Shown piece by piece: positions 56,027 to 64,000 of a DNA stretch of 64,000 nt; position 1 is the first letter of the stretch; every line of letters begins with the position of its first letter. Origin of the DNA: Sphaerimonospora sp050942215 (GTDB lineage Bacteria > Actinomycetota > Actinomycetes > Streptosporangiales > Streptosporangiaceae); NCBI RefSeq assembly GCF_050942215.1, contig NZ_CP192056.1:3720001-3784000 (forward strand), in the 5' to 3' direction. The notes under the pieces were generated by a model that saw nothing but the letters and a program-made list of their open reading frames with translations, did not search any database and was not told the DNA's origin. A program made the translations under genes and the position numbers.

Positions 56027-59000
56027 TCAGCCCGCGATGCCGGCCGCCAGCGTCCGCACCGTCGGCGACTCGTAGATCGAGCCCACGCCGACCCGCCGGC
56101 CGAGACGCTCGCTGAGCGCCTCCGAGAGCTGCACCGCACGCACCGAGTCCAGCCCCAGGCCGAAGAACGAGTCCTCCCTGCCGATCCTGGAGACTCCGAG
56201 CACGTCCGCCACGACGCCGGCCACCGTCTCCTCCAGCCGGCCCTCCGGCGCCGCGTAGCCGGCGCTGTCGGCGCCGAGGACGGCCAGCACCGCCGCGGGG
56301 TCGGGGGCGCCGCCGCCGTCGCGCTCGATCCGCGACGTCACCGCCACCCGCGCGAAGACGCCCTGGCCGGCGAGCCTGGCCGCCACCGCGGCCCGCACCC
56401 GCAGCGGATCCTCACCGGGCTCGGGCACCACCGCCACCGCGATCGTGCCGCCGCGCAGTTGGTCAGCCGCCAGGAACGGCTTGATCTGCTCATTCGCCGG
56501 ATCCGCGCCGATCAGCAGGTGCGCCGCCCCCACATGCAGGGCGCGGAGCAGCGCCAGCACGCCCTGCGCCGGATCGATCGGTTTCAGCCCGCGATGCCGG
56601 GCGGCCGCGACCAGGGGGCTGCCCTGGTTCATCCCCGGCCCGTCCCACATGCTCCAGGCCAGGCTCTGCGCCCGCCGCCCGGCCGCCGACCAGCGCTGCG
56701 CCCAGCCGTCCAGCACCGCGTTCGCCGCGGCGTAGGCCCCGAAGCCGGTGCCGCCGAACATTCCGTTCACGGAGGAGAACACCACGACCGCGGTGCCGGG
56801 CCGGGTGGCGAGCAGCCGGTCGACGGCAGCGCAGCCGCCGGCCTTGGGCCGCAGCATCCGGTGCAGCCAGTCCGCTGACTCCGACCGCAGTTCGTGCTCG
56901 GACAGCCGTTCCCACTGCGCCGCTACGGGGGCGCCCGCCAGGTGCAGCACCAGGTCGAGCGTACGGCCCCAGCGCGCCTCCGCCCCGGCCACCTCGCGGG
57001 CCAGCGCCTCCGGGTCGGCCGCGTCGGCCTGCCGGTACACGACCTCGCCGACCGCGCTCAGGATCTCCAGCTCCCGCCGGGCCTGCGCGTCCAGTGACGC
57101 CGCCGGGGTACGCCCGACGATCAGCAGCCGGGCCCCGTGCGCGGTCGCCAGGTGCTCGGCCACGGTCCGCCCCAGACCGCCCAGGCCTCCGGTGAGCAGG
57201 CAGACGCCGCCGCGCGGCAGCACGCCGGCGGGCACGTCGAACGCCTCCGGCAGCGGCACGGCGCGCAACCGCTGCCGCAGCGGGACGCCGTCCCGCACGG
57301 CGACCACATCGTCGTCATGTCTCCGGCCCGCCAGCACGGATAGCTCGTCCTCCCCGGCGCCGGGCGGGGCGTCGATCAGCGTGCAGCGGGCGACCAGGCG
57401 CTCGGCGCGCGCGGTCCGCACCAGAGCGGTCAGCCCGGCCCTGCCGGGGACGACCAGGTCGCCGGGGACGGCACGCGCGGCGCCCCTGGTGAGCACGGTG
57501 AGCTCGGCGTCCGGCCGGATCCGGGCCACGGCCGCGGCCACGGCGAGGAACCGCGCCAGGACATCGGCGTCCCCGCCGGGAGGGGCGGTCGCGGGATCGC
57601 CGGCGGCCACGAACATCACCTGCGGCACGTGGTCGCCGGCCGTGTCCAGCGCCCGCTCCAGGGACCGGGCGAGTCGCGCGGGGTCGGCGTCGGCCGGAAC
57701 CCGGGCGTCGGCCACCCGGTCCAGCCAGCTCGCGGCGGGACCGTGCACACAGGCCACCAGCGGACCGGCCGGTCGCGGCCGCAGCGGCGTCCCGGCCCGC
57801 TCCCAGCCGACCGAGAGCGCCGCGACGCCGGTCCCGTCCGAGGCCGCGTCCGGGGCTGCGTCATCCGCCTCCCCGCCGTAGCACCGGTCGTCGAACCGGC
57901 CGGCGCGCCAGCCTTCGAGCAGCCGCTCACGCTGGACCTTCCCGCCCTGCTGCCTCGGGAACTCCCACTCGGTCACCGGCACCAGGTAGGTCGCGCGCAG
58001 GGCCAGGTCGCGGGCCAGTGCCGTGCGGATGGCCGCCACAACGGCGGGCACGTCATCGGTGCCGGGCACGAAGAACACCACCAGGGCGTCGGTGCCGGCG
58101 TCCTCGTCGGGCACCCCGGCCACCGCCGAGCAGGCCGGCCGTACACCGGGAACCTGCTCGACCACCGCCTCGATCTCGTGCGCGGGGAAGTTGGCCCCGT
58201 TGACGATGACGGTGTTCTTGCGCCGCCCCGTGAGGAACAGCCGGCCGTCCCGGAGGAATCCGAGGTCCCCGGTGTCGAACCAGCCGTCCGCTGTGAAGCT
58301 CTCCCGATTGGCCCGCTCGTTGTGGGCGTATCCGTTCAGCACGGTCCGTCCGGACACGTGCAACCGGCCGACCCGGCCCTCCGGCAGCACGTTCCCGTGC
58401 GGGTCCACGATGCGCAGCGCCACCCCGGGCACCGGCGCGCCTACCTCGGTCACCACCACGGCGCCGGGGGTGCCGGCCGGCATCTCGCGCAGCGCGCCGT
58501 CCAGCGAGGCGGGCTCCAGCGTGATGGTGCCGGCCGCCGGGTCGTCACGGTGCATGCGGGCGTATGTGACGCCCGAGGAGGTCTCCGACATCCCCCAGCA
58601 GGGCACCATGGCGTCGGCCGGGAGCCCGTGCGGGGCGAGCAGTTCCAGGAAGCGGCGGGCGGTGCGGGCGACCACGGCCTCACCGGCGTTGCAGATGTTG
58701 GTCAGGCTGCTCAGGTCCCAGGAGCCGGCCGCGAGCTCCCCGGCCCGCCGGCACACCAGCGAGAACGCGAAGTTCGGCGCCCACGTGCAGGTGGCCCGGA
58801 ACCGGTCCGCGCAGTCCAGCCACAGCAGCGGACGGCGGATCACCGACTCGGTCGGCACGTTGACGTGCTCGCAGGTGAGGAACACGTCCCGCAGATTGAA
58901 CATGATCATGCCGCCGACGTGGTCCAGCGGCATCCAGTTCAGGGAGACCTCGTGCTCGGTGAAACCGTTCGCCGCGATCGCCGCGTAGGTCCTGGCGACG

Positions 59001-59806
59001 ATGGTGCGATGGCGGTGCTGTACGCATTTGGGCGTGCCGGTGCTGCCGGAGGTGAGCAGGTTGACGATCAGCGCCTCGGGGTCCGGGACGTGCCAGTCTG
59101 CGGGCTCCGGGTCGAACAGCGTGCCGGCGTCCAGCACGCGCGGCGCCGCACCGCCGGGCAGCCGACCGGCCAGCGAGCGCACCCCGTCGAACGGCCCGGC
59201 ATCGGCGATCACCGGCGGCCGGTCCAGCAGTTCCCAGGCCGCGACCAGCCTGCGCACGCCCGAGTTGTCGGTGACGTACTCCCGCGCCGGGGCGACCGGG
59301 GTCGGCAGGAATCCGCCGAGCACGCAGGCCCACCAGGCGGTGACGAAGGTCCGGTTGCCGGCGCACTGCAGCAGGACGGCGTCGCCGGGGACCAGGCCGT
59401 GCCGGCGCAGCCCGCCCAGCATCCTGCGGGCCTCGTCGTACAGTTCCGCGTACGTCTGCCGGTCGGTGCCGCCGTCCGGCAGCACATAGGTGGTGCCGCG
59501 GTCCGGGGCCACCCGCGCCGCCCTGGCCAGCGCCTGCGGCAAGGTCGCCACCGCGTCAGCGGGCAGTGCCGGTTCCGGCCCGCGCGTCAGCGCCGGCCGG
59601 ACGGCCGGGATCTCGGTGCCGGCGGGGAGGTCTCCGGCGTGCCGTCCCGCCGCCGCTCGCCGCGAGCCGCGGGAGCGCAGCTTGCGGTCGTAAACGGCGG
59701 CGGCGTCCCGAACGCCCGCCGTGCCCGCCGCGATCCGGGCGACGGCCTCCGGAGAGACCGGCGCCGCTGCGAGCGCGGGAACGGGACCGGTGGTGACCGT
59801 GCTCAT
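56027..59806 (-). CDS. Acyl-AMP ligase-ketoreductase-ACP protein
   Basis: A 1259-residue three-domain protein. The N-terminal ligase (about 90-620) has LLTSGSTGTPKCV and CWGMSETSSGVT. In place of the usual A-domain pocket segment it reads NWMPLDHVGGMIMF, close to fatty-acyl-AMP ligases (FAAL) rather than amino-acid A domains. The middle KR (about 640-1110) has LTGGLGGLGRTVAEHL and a complete catalytic set (FSSVNG Ser, GAYAAAN Tyr). The ACP Ser is near 1221 (GLGLDSVRA). It would load an acid, reduce a keto group on it and hold the hydroxy product, a layout seen with alpha-keto-acid modules. There is no KS or C domain. It shares an ATGA overlap with the TE upstream. Confidence 0.88.
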   Translation of the reverse strand: MSTVTTGPVPALAAAPVSPEAVARIAAGTAGVRDAAAVYDRKLRSRGSRRAAAGRHAGDLPAGTEIPAVRPALTRGPEPALPADAVATLPQALARAARVAPDRGTTYVLPDGGTDRQTYAELYDEARRMLGGLRRHGLVPGDAVLLQCAGNRTFVTAWWACVLGGFLPTPVAPAREYVTDNSGVRRLVAAWELLDRPPVIADAGPFDGVRSLAGRLPGGAAPRVLDAGTLFDPEPADWHVPDPEALIVNLLTSGSTGTPKCVQHRHRTIVARTYAAIAANGFTEHEVSLNWMPLDHVGGMIMFNLRDVFLTCEHVNVPTESVIRRPLLWLDCADRFRATCTWAPNFAFSLVCRRAGELAAGSWDLSSLTNICNAGEAVVARTARRFLELLAPHGLPADAMVPCWGMSETSSGVTYARMHRDDPAAGTITLEPASLDGALREMPAGTPGAVVVTEVGAPVPGVALRIVDPHGNVLPEGRVGRLHVSGRTVLNGYAHNERANRESFTADGWFDTGDLGFLRDGRLFLTGRRKNTVIVNGANFPAHEIEAVVEQVPGVRPACSAVAGVPDEDAGTDALVVFFVPGTDDVPAVVAAIRTALARDLALRATYLVPVTEWEFPRQQGGKVQRERLLEGWRAGRFDDRCYGGEADDAAPDAASDGTGVAALSVGWERAGTPLRPRPAGPLVACVHGPAASWLDRVADARVPADADPARLARSLERALDTAGDHVPQVMFVAAGDPATAPPGGDADVLARFLAVAAAVARIRPDAELTVLTRGAARAVPGDLVVPGRAGLTALVRTARAERLVARCTLIDAPPGAGEDELSVLAGRRHDDDVVAVRDGVPLRQRLRAVPLPEAFDVPAGVLPRGGVCLLTGGLGGLGRTVAEHLATAHGARLLIVGRTPAASLDAQARRELEILSAVGEVVYRQADAADPEALAREVAGAEARWGRTLDLVLHLAGAPVAAQWERLSEHELRSESADWLHRMLRPKAGGCAAVDRLLATRPGTAVVVFSSVNGMFGGTGFGAYAAANAVLDGWAQRWSAAGRRAQSLAWSMWDGPGMNQGSPLVAAARHRGLKPIDPAQGVLALLRALHVGAAHLLIGADPANEQIKPFLAADQLRGGTIAVAVVPEPGEDPLRVRAAVAARLAGQGVFARVAVTSRIERDGGGAPDPAAVLAVLGADSAGYAAPEGRLEETVAGVVADVLGVSRIGREDSFFGLGLDSVRAVQLSEALSERLGRRVGVGSIYESPTVRTLAAGIAG

Positions 59807-60609
59807 GCGGGTGTCCTCCCGTCCTGGGCCGCCGGGGCACCGGCGGAAAGCTGCTCGCAGATCCGCCGGGCCGCCGCCGCGGTCGGATCGAGGACGAAGT
59901 AGTGACCTCCCTCGACGCTCACGCCGGTGTGGGCGACGCTGGTCTGCTCGGCCCAGCCGGCCATGGTCGTCTCGTCCGCCGGCCCGGAGAGCGCGCGGAT
60001 CGTGGTGATCGGAACCGGCAGCGGGGGGCGGTGCCGGTGCCGGTAGTTCTCCCAGAGCGCGAACTCGCCGCGCAGCAGCGGCAGCAGGAACTCCTGAAGC
60101 TCCGCGTGGCGGGCCACCGCGTCGGGCAATCCGCCGCGCCCGCGTACGGCGGCGAGCAACCGCTCGTCCGGCAGCAGGTGCAGCGGCTCGGCCGGTGGCG
60201 CCGCCTGCGGAGCCGGCTGCTCCGCGACGATCAGCCGCCGCGGCCAGGTCCCGAACCTGCCGCCCATCTCGTGCGCGATCTCGAAGGCCAGCAGCCCGCC
60301 CGCGCAGTGCCCGTACAACGCGTAGGGCATCGCGGTGTACGGGCGCAGGGCGATGGCGCACGCGGTGACCAGCCGGGCGATATCGGCCGGCGGGGCCTCC
60401 CCCGACCGGTCCTCGCGTCCCGGGAGCTGGACCGCCAGGAGCTCCACCCAGGGCGGCAGCAGCGCCGCCATCCGCCGGTACACCGACGCGCCGCCACCGG
60501 CGAACGGCAGGCAGATCAGCCGGATCGCGGCGCCGGGCCGGGGCACCCGGCGTACCCAGAGCGAGTCCGTGACGTAGCCGGCCGGTTCGATCTCGGCGAC
60601 CGCGCTCAT
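59803..60609 (-). CDS. Type II thioesterase
   Basis: A 268-residue TEII with LICLPFAGGGASVYRRMAALL, the Ser elbow LYGHCAGGLLAFEIA (Cys before Ala, so the nucleophile sits as GHCAG) and His in VEGGHYFVL. The usual GHSMG is here GHCAGG: the nucleophile position is Cys, a substitution known in some active thioesterases. It has 4-base overlaps with the genes on both sides (NRPS and acyl-ligase-KR-ACP). It likely edits or releases products of this operon. Confidence 0.87.
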   Translation of the reverse strand: MSAVAEIEPAGYVTDSLWVRRVPRPGAAIRLICLPFAGGGASVYRRMAALLPPWVELLAVQLPGREDRSGEAPPADIARLVTACAIALRPYTAMPYALYGHCAGGLLAFEIAHEMGGRFGTWPRRLIVAEQPAPQAAPPAEPLHLLPDERLLAAVRGRGGLPDAVARHAELQEFLLPLLRGEFALWENYRHRHRPPLPVPITTIRALSGPADETTMAGWAEQTSVAHTGVSVEGGHYFVLDPTAAAARRICEQLSAGAPAAQDGRTPA

Positions 60610-63600
60610 CGCGATCTCCCCTCCAGTTCCGCGGCCAGTTCGGCGATCTCGGCGTCGCTGCGCCCCTCCACCAGTTCGAGCGCCTCGGCCAGCGCGTCCT
60701 GCTGCGAATCCCGCCTGGACTTCTCCGCGTCGACCAGCGCGGCCAGTCCGGACACCGTGGGGTCGGCGAAGAAGTCGGCGATCGACGGCGCGACCCCGAA
60801 CACCGCGTTGACCCGGGAGGACAGCTGAATGGCCTGCAGGCTGGTGCCGCCGGCGGCGAAGAAGTTCACGTCGTTGCCGATCCGGACGCCCAGCAGCGGG
60901 GCGAACACCTCCGCGCGCATGACGCGCTCGGTGGGCGTGCTGTTCTCCTCGTCGGCGTCGGTGAGCTCGTCGACCGCGAACTCGACGGCGGGCAGCCGGC
61001 GCCGGTCGATCTTGCCGCTCGGGGTGAGCGGGACGGCCTCGATCGGCACCAGCACCGATGGCACCATCGCGGCCGGGAGCCGCCCGGCCACCGCGGAGCG
61101 TACGGAGTCGAGCTGCAGTTCTCCGGGGCGCTCGGGCACCACGTACGCGATCAGCATGACGCCGGTCCTCGGATCGGTGACCACGGCGGCCACCGCCTGG
61201 GCGACATCGTCGACGGCCTGCAGCGCGGCCTCCACCTCGCCCAGCTCGATCCGCACACCGCGGACCTTCACCTGCCGGTCGGCCCGGCCGACGAAGCACA
61301 GGTCACCCGCGTCGTCCCAGACCGCCAGGTCGCCGGTGAGATAGCGGCGCGACCCGGGCGGCCCGTCCGGGTCGGGCCGGAACCGGTCGGCGGTCAGGTC
61401 GGGCCGGCCCAGGTAGCCGCGTGCCACGCCGAGCCCGGCGACGGCGAGCTCGCCGATCGCGCCGGGCGGCAGCGCGCCCGCCCCGGCCGCGTCCACGACG
61501 TAGGCGCGATGGTTGGCCATCGCCCGGCCGATGGGAGGCGACGAGGTCCACTCGCCCTCGCATCGCTTGGCCACCACGGTCACCGTGGTCTCGGTCGGGC
61601 CGTAGCCGTTCCAGAACGCGCATCCGCGTGCCCACCGGGTGGTCAGCTCGCCGGTGAACGCCTCACCGCCCACGAACGCCACCCGCAGGTCGGGATACCG
61701 CTCGGGGGCGAGCAGTTCCATGACGGCCGGCGGCAGGTCGATCACGGTGATGCGCTGCTCGCGCAGTACGGCGTCGAGCTCGTCGATCGACCGCCGCTGG
61801 TCCTCGCTCATCACGTAAAGCAGGGCGCCGCTGAGCAGCGTGCCGAAGATCTCGAACACCGAGACGTCGAAGCCGGGTGAGGCGAAGTGCAGGACGCGGT
61901 CCCGCCGGCCGAGGTCGAACATCTCCCGCACGGTGCGCACGAAGTTGGTCACGTTGCGGTGCTCGACCACCACGCCCTTGGGCCTGCCGGTCGACCCGGA
62001 GGTGTAGATCACATACGCGGCGGACGCGGGCGGGACCACGGCGGGGACACGGCCCGGCACGCCGGGCGGCCCGTCCTCCGGCCCGTCCTGCGGTCCGGGG
62101 CCGACGACCACCCGCTGCGGCAGCGGCACCCGCTCGGCGGTGGCCGGGGAGACCACGACGGTCTTCGCCTCGGTGTCCCGCAGGATCATCGCCAGCCGCT
62201 CGTCGGGCTGACCGATGTCCAGCGGAACGTAGGCGGCTCCGGCCCGCAGCACGCCGAGCGCGGCGGCGATCAGCGCCGGGCCGCGTTCCATCACCACCGG
62301 CACGAGATCGCCGAGCCCGACACCGGCGGCCACCAGCCGGTCGGCGATGCGCCGCGACCAGGCGTCCAGCGCGCCGTAGCTCAGGCTGCCGTCCTGCCAG
62401 ACCAGCGCCGTGTGGCCGGGGGCCGCGGCTGCGACCTCCGCGAACAGCTCGTGCAGCGGCGCGGCGACCGGCTCGCCGATCGGCGCGTTCCACCGGTCGA
62501 GCACGTCGGCGAGCTCCTGCGGGGTGCCCAGCGAGGCATCGCCCAGCGGCGACTCCGGCCGCGCGCAGAGATCGCCCAGGGTCCGCAGGTAGCGATCCAG
62601 CAGGCGGGCGGCGGTGGCCCGGTTGTAGAGGGCGGCGGCGAACCGCACCGCCACGACGGGCCGCTCGCCGCCGCCGACCTCGACGGCCAGCTCGAACGCC
62701 CCGGCACCGGCGTCGACCTGCTCGCACCCGATCCGCACCCCGTCCGCGTCGACCGGCTCGGCCGGCTCGCCGGTGCCGATGAAGCCGATCTGCACCAGGG
62801 GCAGCCGTCCGGCGTCCGGTTCCACCCCGAGCGCGTCCAGGATCAGTTTGAACGGCAGGGCCGCGTGCCCGGCGCCGGCCAGCCGGGCTGCGCGCACCCG
62901 GGCGACCACGGCGGCGAAGCCGTCCGCCTCGTCCAGCTCGACCCGCAGCGGCATCAGATTGCCGCAGTCGCCGACCAGCCGGTCCACGTCGAACGGGCCG
63001 GGGACGTCGACCGGCAGCCCGATCGTCAGGTCGCCCCGGGCGGTGTGCCTGGCGACCACCACGAGCAGGGCGGCCAGCAGGACGTCGTCCCGGTCGGCGT
63101 GCGCCGCCCCGGCGAGGGAGTCCGCTGCCGCGACCAGTTCTGGCGGCATCGGCGCGGAGACCACGTCGCTGCTCAGGTCGAGCAGCCGCGGGCGGCGGGC
63201 GTCGGTGGGCAGCTCGGTGGCCTCCCATCCGGCCAGGGCGCCGCGCCAGTATTCCGTGGCCTCGCGTGCGGCGTCCTGCCCGCACCAGTCCCGCTGCCAG
63301 CCCGCGTAGGCGCCGTAGTCGACCGCCTCCTGCGGCCACTGCGGGGCCGCGCCCGCCGCCCTGGCCCGGTACGCGAAGGCCAGATCACGCTGGAGCACCC
63401 GCGCGGAGCGCGGGTCCAGCACGATGTAGTGGCCGACCAGGACCAGCAGGTGCCGGTCGGGGGCGGCGCGCAGCAGCCGGAACCGGGCCACCGGGCCCGT
63501 GCCGAGCCGCAGGCCGCGGCGCAGTTCCTCCTGCACCACCTCGTCGGCGCGCGTACGCAGCCGCCCGTCGGGGACGTCCTCCACCGGCAGCCGTACCTCC

Positions 63601-63923
63601 GGCACATGCTGCACCTGCTGGACGCCGCGCGGATCCTCGTCGGGGAAGGTCGAGCGCAGCACCGTGTGGCGCCGCAGCAGGTCCGTCAGCGCCGCGCGCA
63701 GCGTGTCGGGTTCGAGCCGGCCCTCGATCGGGAAGACGAAGCCGAGCCCGTACGCCAGGCTGCTGGGGGCGAGCCGGTCGAACAGCCAGAGCTGTTCCTG
63801 CCGGTATGACAGCGGCGCGGATCGGACCCCGGAGGAGACGCCCGCCAGCCGGGCCAGCAACTCGTCCCTGCGCTCCCCTGGGAGCCGGCGCAGCCGGCGA
63901 AGCAACTCGCTCTGGTGACCCAT
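60606..63923 (-). CDS. NRPS module C-A-T with degenerate condensation motif
   Basis: A 1105-residue module. The condensation domain (about 35-460) reads HYIVLDP at residues 165-171 where HHxxxDG is expected, so the catalytic second His is Tyr and the Gly is Pro. The A domain (about 490-960) has YTSGSTGRPKG, NGYGPTETT, YLTGD and SGKIDR. The carrier Ser is near 1028 (AAGGTSLQA). The code read by eye is D-V-F-D-F-G-G-V-T-K; Asp at the fourth place suits a basic side chain, which would fit a diamino acid. ATG 63923 has GGGAGG upstream. It leads the operon with TE and acyl-ligase-KR-ACP. Any gene upstream lies beyond the window. Confidence 0.92.
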   Translation of the reverse strand: MGHQSELLRRLRRLPGERRDELLARLAGVSSGVRSAPLSYRQEQLWLFDRLAPSSLAYGLGFVFPIEGRLEPDTLRAALTDLLRRHTVLRSTFPDEDPRGVQQVQHVPEVRLPVEDVPDGRLRTRADEVVQEELRRGLRLGTGPVARFRLLRAAPDRHLLVLVGHYIVLDPRSARVLQRDLAFAYRARAAGAAPQWPQEAVDYGAYAGWQRDWCGQDAAREATEYWRGALAGWEATELPTDARRPRLLDLSSDVVSAPMPPELVAAADSLAGAAHADRDDVLLAALLVVVARHTARGDLTIGLPVDVPGPFDVDRLVGDCGNLMPLRVELDEADGFAAVVARVRAARLAGAGHAALPFKLILDALGVEPDAGRLPLVQIGFIGTGEPAEPVDADGVRIGCEQVDAGAGAFELAVEVGGGERPVVAVRFAAALYNRATAARLLDRYLRTLGDLCARPESPLGDASLGTPQELADVLDRWNAPIGEPVAAPLHELFAEVAAAAPGHTALVWQDGSLSYGALDAWSRRIADRLVAAGVGLGDLVPVVMERGPALIAAALGVLRAGAAYVPLDIGQPDERLAMILRDTEAKTVVVSPATAERVPLPQRVVVGPGPQDGPEDGPPGVPGRVPAVVPPASAAYVIYTSGSTGRPKGVVVEHRNVTNFVRTVREMFDLGRRDRVLHFASPGFDVSVFEIFGTLLSGALLYVMSEDQRRSIDELDAVLREQRITVIDLPPAVMELLAPERYPDLRVAFVGGEAFTGELTTRWARGCAFWNGYGPTETTVTVVAKRCEGEWTSSPPIGRAMANHRAYVVDAAGAGALPPGAIGELAVAGLGVARGYLGRPDLTADRFRPDPDGPPGSRRYLTGDLAVWDDAGDLCFVGRADRQVKVRGVRIELGEVEAALQAVDDVAQAVAAVVTDPRTGVMLIAYVVPERPGELQLDSVRSAVAGRLPAAMVPSVLVPIEAVPLTPSGKIDRRRLPAVEFAVDELTDADEENSTPTERVMRAEVFAPLLGVRIGNDVNFFAAGGTSLQAIQLSSRVNAVFGVAPSIADFFADPTVSGLAALVDAEKSRRDSQQDALAEALELVEGRSDAEIAELAAELEGRSR

Positions 63924-64000
63924 GCGACGGTCCTCCCGGTAGGCAACTCACTACGGTCAGATACAGTCTTCGCGCAAAGTGCAGATAAATACAGCCTTAA
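63924..64000. promoter_or_regulatory. Upstream region of the last NRPS gene
   Basis: The final 77 bases are AT-rich towards the edge and contain the ribosome binding site GGGAGG for the NRPS. They probably hold its promoter, but the region is cut by the window end and no -35/-10 pair can be fixed. Confidence 0.35.

Overview
The window is high-GC DNA with back-to-back genes, frequent GTG starts and ATGA/GTGA overlaps. This fits a filamentous actinomycete; families such as the TetR/acyl-CoA carboxylase pair, MmyB-type XRE regulators and a mycofactocin-type SDR suggest Streptomyces or Streptosporangiales. The species cannot be named from sequence alone. No rRNA, tRNA, CRISPR array or insertion sequence was seen.

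Positions 1-14,000 look like acyl-CoA and redox metabolism. The genes are a truncated FAD-binding dehydrogenase, an OYE/FadH-type flavin reductase, an aldehyde dehydrogenase, a MaoC hydratase, an acyl-CoA dehydrogenase flanked by two MerR paralogues, a glutamine amidotransferase, an SDR with an XRE regulator, and a three-gene acyl-CoA carboxylase (alpha, epsilon, beta) facing a TetR regulator.

From about 14,000 to the right edge the window is one large specialised-metabolite gene cluster, not complete at the right end. Its sub-blocks are: (a) 14,058-20,982, a minus-strand operon of DmpG-type aldolase, FAH-family hydratase/hydrolase, stand-alone A-PCP, asparagine-synthetase-like amidotransferase and two alpha/beta hydrolases; (b) 21,362-24,602, a PP-loop ATPase, an SDR without the usual catalytic Tyr, and an AraC regulator; (c) 24,476-29,833, a C-A-T NRPS module, thioesterase and MFS exporter; (d) 30,041-31,552, a shortened leucyl-tRNA-synthetase-like protein that keeps the editing domain but lacks the catalytic motifs; (e) 31,659-35,954, P450, thioesterase and two acyl-CoA dehydrogenases; (f) 36,317-40,433, 2OG oxygenase, two overlapping genes of unusual type, LysX-like ligase and sulfotransferase; (g) 40,973-50,681, LysW-type amino-group carrier protein, LysY, LysZ, LysK, a mycofactocin-type SDR, MbtH and a single-module KS-AT-DH-KR-ACP PKS; (h) 51,054-55,942, PLP aminotransferase, split transketolase, free carrier protein and membrane acyltransferase; (i) 56,027-63,923, a second C-A-T NRPS, a thioesterase and an acyl-AMP-ligase-KR-ACP protein.

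The central reading is amino-group-carrier-protein (AmCP) biosynthesis as known for vazabitide A and azinomycin. LysX attaches glutamate to the C-terminal Glu of the carrier. LysZ and LysY convert the side chain to a semialdehyde, the split transketolase adds a two-carbon ketol unit, the aminotransferase installs the second amine, and LysK releases the diamino-dihydroxy acid. A sulfotransferase plus a two-subunit enzyme of the AziU3/U2 (Vzb10/11) kind would then close an aziridine, giving a 1-azabicyclo[3.1.0]hexane. The PKS has the architecture of aromatic-acid synthases such as AziB, so an azinomycin-like DNA-alkylating scaffold is plausible. The aldolase/A-PCP/amidotransferase block, the pseudo-LeuRS and the acyl-ligase-KR-ACP protein suggest a product different from azinomycin. 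All product statements are inference from gene content.
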